DNA from: Nemertoderma westbladi
Lineage: Eukaryota; Xenacoelomorpha; Nemertodermatida; Nemertodermatidae
Length of the DNA stretch: 24,794 nucleotides
NCBI GenBank assembly: GCA_032718475.1
Contig: JAUCBJ010005471.1
Span: 1 to 24,794, forward strand
Direction: 5' to 3'
Shown here: positions 9,904 to 18,680 of the stretch, piece by piece
Position numbering within the stretch: the first letter of the stretch is position 1
Layout: each line of letters begins with the position of its first letter
Notes under the pieces: model-generated
Told to the model about the DNA's origin: nothing
The model's database searches: none
Seen by the model: the letters and a program-made list of their open reading frames with translations, nothing else
Position numbers and translations under genes: made by a program

Positions 9904-12171
9904 ATTATGTACAACCAGCCAGTGAGTGGTAGTACAAGTAGTATAGATAGATGGGCTGGAATTATGTACAACCAGCCAGTGAGTGGTAGTATAAGTAATA
10001 TAGATAGACGGGCTGGAATTATGTACAACCAGCCAGTGAGTGGTAGTACAAGTAGTATAGATAGATGGGCTGGAATTATGTACAACCAGCCAGTGAGTGG
10101 TAGTATAAGTAATATAGATAGATGGGCTGGAATTATGTACAACCAGCCAGTGAGTGGTAGTACAAGTAGTATAGATAGATGGGCTGGAATTATGTACAAC
10201 CAGCCAGTGAGTGGTAGTATAAGTAATATAGATAGATGGGCTGGAATTATGTACAACCAGCCAGTGAGTGGTAGTATAAGTAATATAGATAGATGGGCTG
10301 GAATTATGTACAACCAGCCAGTGAGTGGTAGTACAAGTAGTATAGATAGATGGGCTGGAATTATGTATAACCAGCCAGTGAGTGGTAGTATAAGTAATAT
10401 AGATAGATGGGCTGGAATTATGTATAACCAGCCAGTGAGTGGTAGTATAAGTAATATAGATAGATGGGCTGGAATTATGTACAACCAGCCAGTGAGTGGT
10501 AGTACAAGTAGTATAGATAGATGGGCTGGAATTATGTACAACCAGCCAGTGAGTGGTAGTATAAGTAATATAGATTGATGGGCTGGAATTATGTACAACC
10601 AGCCAGTGAGTGGTAGTATAAGTAATATATATAGATGGGCTGGAATTATGTACAACCAGCCCGTGAGTGGTAGTATAAGTAATATAGATAGATGGGCTGG
10701 AATTATGTACAACCAGCCAGTGAGTGGTAGTATAAGTAATATAGATAGATGGGCTGGAATTATGTATAACCAGCCAGTGAGTGGTAGTATAAGTAATATA
10801 GATAGATGGGCTGGAATTATGTACAACCAGCCAGTGAGTGGTAGTATAAGTAATATTTATAAATGGGCTGAAATTATGTACAACCAGCCAGTGAGTGGTA
10901 GTATAAGTAATATAGATAGATGGGCTGGAATTATGTATAACCAGCCAGTGAGTGGTAGTATAAGTAATATAGATAGATGGGCTGGAATTATGTACAACCA
11001 GCCAGTGAGTGGTAGTATAAGTAATATAGATAGATGGGCTGGAATTATGTACAACCAGCCAGTGAGTGGTAGTATAAGTAATATAGATAGATGGGCTGGA
11101 ATTATGTACAACCAGCCAGTGAGTGGTAGTATAAGTAATATTTATAAATGGGCTGAAATTATGTACAACCAGCCAGTGAGTGGTAGTATAAGTAATATAG
11201 ATAGATGGGCTGGAATTATGTACAACCAGCCAGTGAGTGGTAGTATAAGTAATATAGATAGATGGGCTGGAATTATGTACAACCAGCCAGTGAGTGGTAG
11301 TATAAGTAATATTTATAAATGGGCTGAAATTATGTACAACCAGCCAGTGAGTGGTAGTATAAGTAATATAGATAGATGGGCTGGAATTATGTATAACCAG
11401 CCAGTGAGTGGTAGTATAAGTAATATAGATAGATGGGCTGGAATTATGTACAACCAGCCAGTGAGTGGTAGTATAAGTAATATAGATAGATGGGCTGGAA
11501 TTATGTACAACCAGCCAGTGAGTGGTAGTATAAGTAATATAGATAGATGGGCTGGAATTATGTACAACCAGCCAGTGAGTGGTAGTATAAGTAATATATA
11601 TAGATGGGCTGGAATTATGTACAACCAGCCAGTGAGTGGTAGTATAAGTAATATATATAGATGGGCTGGAATTATGTACAACCAGCCAGTGAGTGGTAGT
11701 ATAAGTAATATATATAGATGGGCTGGAATTATGTACAACTAGCCAGTGAGTGGTAGTATAAGTAATATAGATAGATAGATGGGCTGGAATTATGTACAAC
11801 CAGCCAGTGAGTGGTAGTATAAGTAATATATATAGATGGGCTGGAATTATGTACAACCAGCCAGTGAGTGGTAGTATAAGTAATATAGATAGATGGGCTG
11901 GAATTATGTACAACCAGCCAGTGAGTGGTAGTATAAGTAATATAGATAGATGGGCTGGAATTATGTACAACCAGCCAGTGAGTGGTAGTATAAGTAATAT
12001 AGATAGATAGATGGGCTGGAATTATGTACAACCAGCCCGTGAGTGGTAGTATAAGTAATATAGATAGATAGGCTGGAATTATGTACGACCAGCCAGTGAG
12101 TGGTAGTATAAGTAATATATATAGATGGGCTGGAATTATGTACAACCAGCCAGTGAGTGGTAGTATAAGTA

Positions 12172-12374
12172 AAGTAAAGTCGCCAAAACACTTGACGGGG
12201 ATCTAGGACACTTCCCCCACCCCCCATTTAAAGTGTTAAAATTAATCTGGGTGCACCAAAGAAATAAACAAAAGTTAAAGATGGTTACAGGACAAGTTGT
12301 ATCTAGTCAAGTTTTTTCAAAATTATAAAAGAAACATTTTTATAGTCAAATTTTGTTCGTTTTTCTTTTAATTG
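12172..12374. other. Unassigned DNA right of the satellite
   Basis: The satellite ends at AGTATAAGTAA and the sequence changes abruptly. No ORF, repeat or RNA gene was recognised. No direct repeat matching the left border (about 3280) is visible, so there is no sign that the array arrived as one transposed piece. Confidence 0.4.
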
Positions 12375-12515
12375 GGGGCTTTGGTTGGGGGCTGCCGTCC
12401 CGAAACCCCCGCTTCTTTGGTTGGGGGCCCCCAACACCCCGCTTCTTTTGTTGGGGGCCGCCGCCCCCAAACCCCCGCTTCTTTGGTTGGGGGCTGCCGT
12501 CTCCAAACCCCGGCA
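12375..12515. repeat. G/C-rich palindromic mini-repeat, four units of 30-36 bp
   Basis: TTGGTTGGGGGC-like starts occur at about 12381, 12417, 12447 and 12483. Each unit joins a G5 run to a C-rich stretch (CCAAACCCCCGCTTCTTTGG type), so single strands can fold back. TTGGGGGCCCCCAA at 12421-12434 is a perfect 14-bp palindrome. Short ORFs across it on both strands follow from the repeat and are not supported as genes. Confidence 0.75.
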
Positions 12516-12800
12516 TTCCCTGTGTGTCCGTGGTGAAAGACTTTGAGACCATTTTGAAAAAATCAATTCATGTTTGTATCACCAGATAATAAATTGACTA
12601 AGCCTAAAGTAGGAGCTGTATTGAATGTTAACCAAATTAATATATAAATTACTACAATATTATATAATTCAAATAAATCATATTAAAAATATTGCAAGTA
12701 ACCAGGAAATTTAATTAATTTATCAATATGTAATGCTGAACACAGAATACAGGTCGACGCATGTCGATTTTCCCCTGGAGAGGTATAGTTTTGATTGTCA
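12516..12800. other. AT-rich unassigned DNA left of the LINE fragment
   Basis: No gene or repeat was recognised. The sequence is AT-rich and leads into the first codons of the LINE open frame, which are probably not part of the element. Confidence 0.4.
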
Positions 12801-13753
12801 CAATAATACTCGTAGTATTTATCGCAGATCTAGCTATAGCACTGCAGAACACAGCCCAAGCACTTCGGTTCCTGTTCTATGCGGACGATCTGGTCTTCTA
12901 TTCTTCAAGGCGAGAGGATATCCAAACGGGTCTTGATGCACTTTACAACTGGTGCCAGCTCAATGGGATGGAAGTAAATTTAATTAAAACAAAAATAATA
13001 AAGTTCAGAAACGGTGGGCCATTAGCAAAGGATGACATATTTCTATATAATAACAAACTTGTCCAAATCACTAATGAATATGAGTACCTGGGAATTATTT
13101 TACAGCCGTCACTATGTTTCACAAAACATGTCCAACATAAAAAGATAAAAGCCTCGAAAGTTATTGGGTCACTTACGTTCTTGCCTCACATCTCAGTCGA
13201 TGCAGGTATGAAGATCTATAAGATGAAAGTTGAACCATTGGTCCTATACTCATTAGCGGAATTTGGCAAGTATCTCACCCTAGCGAATCTAAAAGAACTC
13301 GACAAGGTGAAATCAATGTTCATAAAACGAATGCTTCGGCTGCATCAATCTTCCTCAGCAACACTAGCACATAAACTTGTCAAAGAGTATACGCTTGTGG
13401 AAGAATTAATCTCAAAATCCCCTCAAATTCTCAACCCTGATGTTGTTGAAAAATACAAGATACATCGTAGAGACAGACTAGGGAATTTCGAACAGGAGGG
13501 TTACTTATCTGGACCGGCGTTCCAAACGTCTGTATGGCACCAAGCCAACCAAAGCAACCGCCACTTACTCACGCGCTGTACCTCGCACGGGTTCCATCAT
13601 AAGATTTGCGCCCACAACCGCCCATTCCATTCCCCTCAACAGAGCTGCGTGTGCCGGTACTGCGGCAAATCCGCCCACCACCGCTACCACGTATTGGATT
13701 GTACCAGCTGTCCCTCTCTATCCGTCATTGCCCATGTTAATAACTCAGTTTAA
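12761..13753 (+). CDS. Reverse transcriptase C-terminal half of a LINE (N-terminally truncated)
   Basis: 330 codons from the first ATG to TAA at 13751-13753. The catalytic RT motif YADD is at residues 40-43, preceded by FIADLAIAL and followed by the helix with NLIKTKIIKF (73-82) and the YLG motif (109-111). A C-terminal thumb/connection region follows. Near the end is a Cys/His motif C-x2-C-x8-H-x3-C (C298, C301, H310, C314), as found at the C-terminus of many APE-type LINE proteins. Complete proteins of this kind carry an endonuclease and RT motifs 1-4 upstream; these are absent, so this copy cannot retrotranspose. The first ~18 residues are probably unrelated flanking sequence read in frame. 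The remaining frame has no stop or shift, so the insertion is fairly young. Confidence 0.7.
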   Translation: MSIFPWRGIVLIVTIILVVFIADLAIALQNTAQALRFLFYADDLVFYSSRREDIQTGLDALYNWCQLNGMEVNLIKTKIIKFRNGGPLAKDDIFLYNNKLVQITNEYEYLGIILQPSLCFTKHVQHKKIKASKVIGSLTFLPHISVDAGMKIYKMKVEPLVLYSLAEFGKYLTLANLKELDKVKSMFIKRMLRLHQSSSATLAHKLVKEYTLVEELISKSPQILNPDVVEKYKIHRRDRLGNFEQEGYLSGPAFQTSVWHQANQSNRHLLTRCTSHGFHHKICAHNRPFHSPQQSCVCRYCGKSAHHRYHVLDCTSCPSLSVIAHVNNSV

Positions 13754-13884
13754 ATATATATTTTATTAATTTATTTTTATGTCATCACTACCGATTTGTG
13801 TTTTATACTTACAATTTTAGATTCGATACAGAATATACATTATACATTTTACCCCGTTCGGGGTGTTGATTTAAAAAAAAAAAA
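12810..13884 (+). mobile_element. 5'-truncated non-LTR retrotransposon (LINE)
   Basis: Only the 3' part of the element is present: the C-terminal half of its reverse transcriptase, a ~120-base 3' UTR, a short stem-loop (13851-13864) and a 12-A tail (13873-13884). Upstream endonuclease and RT motifs are missing, the usual result of incomplete target-primed reverse transcription. The left boundary is placed where RT-like sequence begins (FIADLAIAL, about codon 20 of the open frame), with an error of some tens of bases. The clade cannot be named safely; a Jockey/CR1/I-like group fits the C-terminal Cys/His motif. Confidence 0.75.
13851..13864 (+). other. Stem-loop at the LINE 3' end
   Basis: ACCCCGTTCGGGGT folds into a 5-6 bp GC-rich stem eight bases before the A run. 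Many LINEs need a 3' stem-loop that their own RT recognises; that role here is inferred from its position. Confidence 0.55.
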
Positions 13885-13907
13885 TAATACTACTCCTACT
13901 ACTACTA
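13885..13907 (-). repeat. TAG/TAC triplet tail of the RTE-like element
   Basis: On the minus strand the RTE-like ORF ends in TAG and runs into TAGTAG-type triplets. RTE-clade LINEs often end in such short tandem repeats after a very short 3' UTR. It directly abuts the A tail of the plus-strand LINE. Confidence 0.55.
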
Positions 13908-14264
13908 GGTCGAGCGAACTCGGACAGTGGAAATGAGATCCTTCCAGGCTTCCCGATTCTCCATAGTTGTCGCAATTTTGTTTCTCCTAAGTTCAGTATC
14001 CCTTTCAAGTTGATCTATATATGTTATGGCTGGTCGTCCATGACTACGCTTTCCATGAGTTGGTTGCCAGAGAAGTAGATCTGGTATGACCTCGTCTTTA
14101 CTTTGCCAGCAGTGCCCACTGAATCTTAATCTGCGTTCACGGAGGGTGGTTGATACAGGTGGTATTGTACCATAAAGCTCGGCATTTGTCATGTGTTGTC
14201 TCCAGCTGATGTTTAGGGCTGCCCTTAGTAGTCTTGTGTAGCAACCATCAATTCGTTGTTTCAA
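13905..14264 (-). pseudogene. C-terminal domain fragment of the RTE-like element
   Basis: 119 codons in one frame. RIDGCYTRLLRAALNISWRQ, RRLRFSGHCWQ, LLLWQPTHGKRSHGRP and DQLERDTELRR form the conserved C-terminal region of RTE-type LINE proteins (R-L-R-F-x-G-H, then H-G-x-R-x-x-G-R-P). The natural stop is TAG at 13907-13905, followed at once by the triplet tail. The 5' end of this piece joins the RT by a frameshift near 14265. Confidence 0.75.
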
Positions 14265-14379
14265 GTGATTTAGTCAGTGTCCAGGTCTCACCCCCGTATA
14301 AAAATACACTTTCCACTGTGGCTCGAAAGAACTTAGTCTTCAGGTGCCTGGAGAGATCTGATTTCCAGATGGTATCCAT

Positions 14380-15225
14380 TTTTGATAGAGCTACCCAAGC
14401 CTTTGCTTACCTAACTTCTATGTCCTTTTTGCTACTCTCTATCCATGACCCAAGGTACTGGAAGTCGTCAACCTTCCTTAGTTGATTATTGTCAATGGTT
14501 GTCAAGTTTCCATCAACATTAAAGGTCATGAATTCGGTCTTGGTAGCTTTTATATCCAACCTCCTTAGCAGCCCTCTCCACTTTAATTAGTAGAAGCTGT
14601 GCATCTGCTAGTGTATTAGAGAGCAGGGCGATGTCATCCGCAAAGTCGGTGTCTGTGACTGTAGTTGCCGGATATCTACTACTTCTGCGTTCTTGAAGTG
14701 TGAATCCCAGGTCTTCACCCTTTGTGGCTGTCCTCATTGCGTAATCCAGCACAATTACAAATAGTAATGGTGCTAATGTGTCACCTTGCAGTACCCCAGC
14801 CAGGATTGAGAAAAACTCAGTTTCACCATCTGGTGAGAGTACCTGCGCTTCTGTGTCACAATATAACAATCCAATGCCAGGAACAATTACTTCTGGTATT
14901 CCATCTTAGGATTTCAAGCATTTTGCCTCTATGGATGGTCTTACGCAGTAGTTTCTCTATGTGAGGCCTAATCCTATATAGAATCATTTTATTGTATATT
15001 TTGACAGCTACCACAAGCAGACAGATCCCACGATAGTTTGTTGGTATACCGAGGTCTCCTTTCTTGGGGAGAGGCTTTAGTTAACCTTTAGTCCAAATTG
15101 GTGGTGGTTTTTCCCCTTTTAACATCCGGTTGCAAACATTCAATAATGGTCTGTTTAGCACTCCTGTTTTCCATACCTCCGCTGGGATTTCATCTAATCC
15201 ACTCGCTTTATTATTGGACATGCTT
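14380..15225 (-). pseudogene. Reverse transcriptase of the RTE-like element, with internal deletion and frameshifts
   Basis: RT pieces in order: NNKASGLDEIPAEVWKTG; a stop near 15080; PKKGDLGIPTNYRGICLL; KIYNKMILYRIRPHIEKLL; then at about 14950 a jump straight to IHRGKMLEIL. The segment that should hold the first catalytic aspartate block (motif A) is missing, inferred from the usual spacing in RTs. After a further shift the text continues GVLQGDTLAPLLF and TDFADDIALLSNTL (catalytic FADD at about 14633-14644), then shifts near 14570 to DIKATKTEFMTF and YLGSWIESSKKD, with a stop near 14410. Several independent lesions show that this copy is inactive. Confidence 0.75.
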
Positions 15226-15790
15226 TTAATGCTTCTTTGGAGTTCGGCAGGTGTGAAGTCCCCTGTGAAGTCTCTTGTAGTGTCTTGTCATATATTTTCC
15301 TTGTAGGGCTGACCTCGATGTTTGGTGGTGATTTTTCCACTTCCCAACACGTTCTTCAGGACTATCGGCTTTGAGGCGCCCCTTTGCACAACTTTTCCGA
15401 CCAGATACCTCATTTACAGTTTGCCAGGTATGTCTTGATTGTTGCTGTATGTGAGCAGTTGTAATTGCTTCAATTTTATCCTGTATGTACTTTTCCTGGC
15501 TGATGTTGTAGGCCAATTTAAGATCGTCCTTAGCTTTCTCAACCTTGTTAATGTTTTCTGTTGTTGGTTGTTCGGTTTTAACTTTGTAGGCTATCTTAAG
15601 ATCTTCTCTCTTACAAGTAACCTCAGAGTTTTGCCATGGCACATACTGTTTTCGTTTGGGTTTCTGGGGGATATGCCTCTTAGCTGATTCCTTGTGGGCT
15701 GTTATTATATTCTGGTATATTGAATCGGTGGACTGATCTTCATCCATAGACTGAAGTGCTTTAAAGCGGTCTTGCTTGTCCTGGGTTTGC
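15226..15790 (-). pseudogene. Linker region between endonuclease and RT of the RTE-like element
   Basis: After the frameshift the minus frame reads DEDQSTDSIYQNIITAHKES, PKRKQYVPWQNSEVT, KAKDDLKLAYNISQEKYIQD and HTWQTVNEVSGRKS, a Lys/Gln/Glu-rich helical segment as found between the two enzymatic domains in this LINE type. The frame is lost again after about 15340 (GKWKNHH). RT-proximal text such as SMSNNKASGLDEIPAEVW follows in another frame at about 15170-15235. Confidence 0.7.
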
Positions 15791-16097
15791 TGGCTCTCAA
15801 ACTGAGTCTGATCTCTGCAGTCACAATTCTGTGGTCCGAACCAATTAGGTTGAACGAGCTGTATGCCTCGCAGTTGATCATGCTGTTTCTCCACTTTTTG
15901 TTTATAAGGATGTAATCCAGTTGTGCTTTGGTTCCATTAGGGTATTGAAAGGTCCATAGCTTCCCCTTACTCTTTACGAATGTGTTGTTTGTTGGTATCA
16001 ATTCACATTCTTCCATTAGGTCTAAAAGTAAGTACCTATTTCTGTTAGAACTGATGTTATAGGTGTAACCCTTGATGTCTTCTGGGCCTATTTGCGC
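15787..16097 (-). pseudogene. Endonuclease C-terminal fragment of the RTE-like element
   Basis: The frame reads IGPEDIKGYTYN, SNRNRYLLLDLMEE, KGKLWTFQYPNGTKAQLDYI, NCEAYSSFNLIGSDHRIV, and is open from about 16097. The QLDYI segment and the SDHRIV motif (about 15828-15839 for SDHR) are the C-terminal active-site region of the APE-like endonucleases that nick target DNA for LINE insertion. Upstream catalytic Glu and Asn motifs are absent. The frame changes just after RLSLRASK, near 15786. Confidence 0.75.
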
Positions 16098-16100
16098 ATG

Positions 16101-16431
16101 ACTTTAACAAACAATAATATGCAACAATAATAGTCATCCCCATCTGCTACAATTTGAAGACAACTATTACATAATAATACCTATAATTAAAACAAATAAT
16201 TATTATAATTTTATAGTTAATAAAAACAGTATATCATTCGGGGGATGGAATTTATAGGTCATCTAATTAATTGTTTAAAGATTAGCAAACAAAACAATAT
16301 GCATGTTTGTTCAATACAAAAGTACAAAAAAAATATACAATACAAAAGCATGCAAAAAGTGAGTCCATACTACTTTATACTTACTGTAAGTTATACTGTA
16401 ATAAATCATCTTTATTATCTATCTATATCTA
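16101..16431. other. AT-rich DNA with TATC microsatellite
   Basis: No gene is supported; the long plus frame at 16245-16802 crosses a microsatellite and an element end and is taken as chance. The last ~25 bases are TATC/TATA repeats, which could have supplied the A|T target of the first Helitron-like element. Confidence 0.5.
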
Positions 16432-16449
16432 TCTATATATATAAATATC

Positions 16450-16452
16450 ATG

Positions 16453-16483
<31 letters not shown>

Positions 16484-16491
16484 TTGTCTGT
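16450..16491 (+). repeat. (CTGT)n microsatellite near 5' end of element 1
   Basis: Run of CTGT with TTGT interruptions, starting ~18 bases from the element's 5' end. Elements 2 and 3 have the same run in the same place. Confidence 0.9.
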
Positions 16492-16929
16492 CCAAGCTAT
16501 ACGTTTCTACACACAAGCACCAATCTGAGCTCGCGATACATCGAACGAAAGCTCTCGTCACGAGCACGTGCACTGTCGCTATCTCGAGTCTTATTTTACG
16601 CGTTTGTTTGCGTGAATGCAGATTTCGTGAATTTGGTACCGGTAGCGCAGTAGGCCTAGCAGTTCATTCTGTCACTCTACATGTTGGGTCTCGACTATTA
16701 TGCTACTTTTTGATGCGCATCTATGTGATGCTGACTGCCCCGAGCACATGGACGCGAAACGTCGTTATATCGAGGCGAATTTTATGCATCATTTATGTGT
16801 GAATGCGTATTTGTGGTCAAATTGGGCTATTATTCCATAACCATTTTCAGCCAAATTTGTCAACCAGCAGGAAACTCTATAACAGCGGTTGCACCAACAG
16901 ACTCAATCTGTTCTAAATGATACTTTGCA

Positions 16930-17804
16930 GATACGTTCCTGACCATAGACTGTGTGTTTGGGAAGACACTGATCAATCTGCAGTTCTCCAGTCTGCCGCT
17001 AGGGGGCGAAATGTCAGAAACTGAAAACCTTCTCCCATTTCGTTATTATTAATGCCTTTTAGCTGATACGTGGCAGAGGTCTACTATACCATAGGCTGTA
17101 TGTTTTCGGAGGATGCTGACTAATCTGCAATTCCCCAGTCTGCCGCTAGGGGGAGAAATATCTGAAAGTGAAAGCCTTATCCCATTTCGTTGTTTATAAT
17201 GCTTTTTTGCTGATACTTGGCAGAAGTCGACTACACCATAGACTGCGTGTTTGTAGAGAACTCTGAATAATCTAAAATTCCTCTGTCTGCCGGTAGGGGG
17301 CGCAATGTCTGAAAGTGAAAACCTTCACCCATTTCGTTGTTTATACTGCTTTTTTGCTGATACTTGGCAGAGGTCTACTACACCAAGACTGCGTGTTTGT
17401 GGAGGAGCTAGAACCAGTCTGCAATTCTCCAGTCTACCGCTAGGGGGCCAAATGTCTGAAAGTGAAAACCTTATCCCATTTCGTTATTAATAATGCTTTT
17501 AGGCTGACACTTGGCAGATGTGTATTACACCATAGGGTGTGTGTCTGGAGAGGACGCCGAACAACCTGCAGTTCTCTATTCGGCCGCTAGGGGGCGAAAT
17601 GTCTGAACGTGAAAACCTTATCCCATTTTGATGTTTATAATGTTTTTAGGCTGATACTTGTCAGAGGTCTACTACATCAAAGACTGCGTGTTTGTGGATA
17701 ACTAAGACCAATCTGCAATAGCTCTGTCTGCCGCTAGGGGGCGCAATGTCTGAAAGTGAAAACCTTTATGCATTTCATTGTTTATAATGCTTTTTTGCTG
17801 ATAC
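16930..17804 (+). repeat. ~147-bp tandem repeat array, six units (element 1)
   Basis: Core motifs lie at 16996 (CCGCTAGGGGGCG), 17143, 17290 (CCGGTAGGGGGCG), 17437, 17584 and 17731 (CCGCTAGGGGGCGC): one per unit, spacing 147, 147, 147, 147, 147. Each unit also carries ATGTCTGAAAGTGAAAACC, TGCTTTTTTGCTGATACTTG and CTACTACACCATAGACTG. Copies are diverged, older than those of elements 2 and 3. The array stops inside a unit at about 17804 (after CTGATACT). Confidence 0.85.
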
Positions 17805-17807
17805 TCC

Positions 17808-17925
17808 GACACACATGCACCAATCTGAGCAAATGATACATCGATCGAAAGCTCTCGTCCTGAGCACGTAAACTATCGCTACCTCGAGGCTAATTTTACG
17901 CGTTTGCTTGCGTGAATGCGTATTT
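17808..17925 (+). repeat. Second copy of the element 1 leader
   Basis: ACACACATGCACCAATCTGA through ACGCGTTTGCTTGCGTGAAT repeats 16511-16620 at roughly 85 percent identity, with the same orientation. It lacks the TC start and the CTGT run. Confidence 0.8.
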
Positions 17926-17938
17926 TGTGTTCGTTCAG

Positions 17939-18462
17939 GCGAAATTTATCGAATTATTTCGGTTCTTCTATCGGTAATTAATGATTTAGAGGGCTAACAT
18001 TTATCCCATCTGGTATAAAATTAACATGGGTAGATTCGCCGTGTCCCATTCTCACAAAGTTTTTATTTTATTCGAGTGTTTAATATAAATATGTATGATT
18101 ATTTATTGATTAAAAATCAAATAGTGTATATGTCATATTTGCCAAGCACGATCGAATTGGCCTATTGTTAGTGAAAAGGGAAGGATTTTTTTCTGTATCA
18201 TAGCACCGTTAGGTAATTATTGAACTCGTAGCTAGCTGGCTGGGCTCAGGTAAGTAGCAAGCCTGGCTGGACTGTTGATTGGGATGGGTTGTCTGTTGCG
18301 AACTGTCCAAGACTAATTCTGCTTTCTCAATCAATAATGGCTGCGTGGAAAGAGAGGTTTATAACATTTTAGTTTTTTTATTATTTTACTGTTCTGAATA
18401 TTAAAAGTGATAATTTATGTAGGCCTACTTACTGTATTATTATTTTATCTAATATTATACAT
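17939..18462 (+). repeat. Internal core shared by the three Helitron-like elements (copy 1)
   Basis: Starts GCGAAATTTATCGAATTATT and ends ATTTTATCTAATATTATACA. Copies 2 and 3 are at 19799-20326 and 22803-23330. This copy differs from the others by many substitutions and small indels. It is non-coding on both strands by inspection. Confidence 0.85.
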
Positions 18463-18680
18463 ACATTTAAAATCTAATAAATATAAATATCAATTATTTT
18501 ATGTCTGGTCTGGGTGTGTGTTTATCATCGGCTCAGATAGGGCCAATAAAAATTCATCCCTCTCCAGGGGAAATTCGACGCAAATAACAGCTGATTACTC
18601 TCAAAAATAAAACTGGAACCAGTTCTATTGTGTTAGTTTATTGTTTTGTTAGTTATATAGCAAATATATTATTATATAGC
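18463..18680 (+). other. Segment private to element 1
   Basis: About 200 bases between the shared core and the next repeat block that have no counterpart in elements 2 or 3. A 67-codon plus frame (18407-18610) crosses it but has no recognisable features. Confidence 0.5.

Larger units (their letters stand above)
3281..12171. repeat. 57-bp satellite array, about 156 tandem units
   Basis: The unit begins AACCAGCCAGTGAGTGGTAG, continues TATAAGTAATATAGATAGAT and ends GGGCTGGAATTATGTAC. It repeats without interruption for ~8.9 kb, most copies differing by 0-4 bases. Recurrent variants: TACAAGTAGT for TATAAGTAAT; TGTATAACC for TGTACAACC; AGACGG for AGATGG; a TTTATAAATGGGCTGAAATT form at about 3600, 10854, 11139 and 11310; a +1 C form (GTGGTCAG) seven times; a +5 form (AAGTACAGTAAT) at about 7303 and 9875; a +4 GATA form near 11770 and 12004. 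Since 57 = 3 x 19, the unit reads open in several frames, giving 19-residue repeats such as MYNQPVSGSISNIDRWAGI on plus. I regard these ORFs as artefacts: single-base insertions shift frame without apparent constraint and all frames are equally open. Confidence 0.95.
13885..16100 (-). mobile_element. RTE-like LINE, 5'-truncated and decayed
   Basis: About 2.2 kb on the minus strand, read right to left: end of an AP-type endonuclease, a Lys/Gln-rich linker, reverse transcriptase, and the conserved C-terminal domain. Reading frame is lost several times and stops interrupt it. The endonuclease N-terminal part is missing; an in-frame stop near 16105 and loss of similarity place the 5' break at about 16100. 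Clade assignment rests on the C-terminal RLRFSGHC / HGKRSHGRP signature and the triplet tail, typical of RTE-type elements. It is a dead copy. Confidence 0.8.

Noticed and set aside
3058-12145. Very long ORFs (up to 1336 codons) encoding 19-residue repeats on both strands
   Set aside because: They follow from a 57-bp unit being a multiple of 3. Several frames are equally open, indel variants shift frames freely, and no non-repetitive domain is attached.
3281-12171. CRISPR array
   Set aside because: Units are direct tandem copies with no unique spacers, no cas genes are present and the context is eukaryotic.
12303-12589. Gly/Pro-rich ORFs on both strands
   Set aside because: Both translate the G/C-rich mini-repeat and have no other support.
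16245-16802. 185-codon plus ORF
   Set aside because: It runs through a TATC/CTGT microsatellite and across the 5' end of element 1; composition is that of chance translation.
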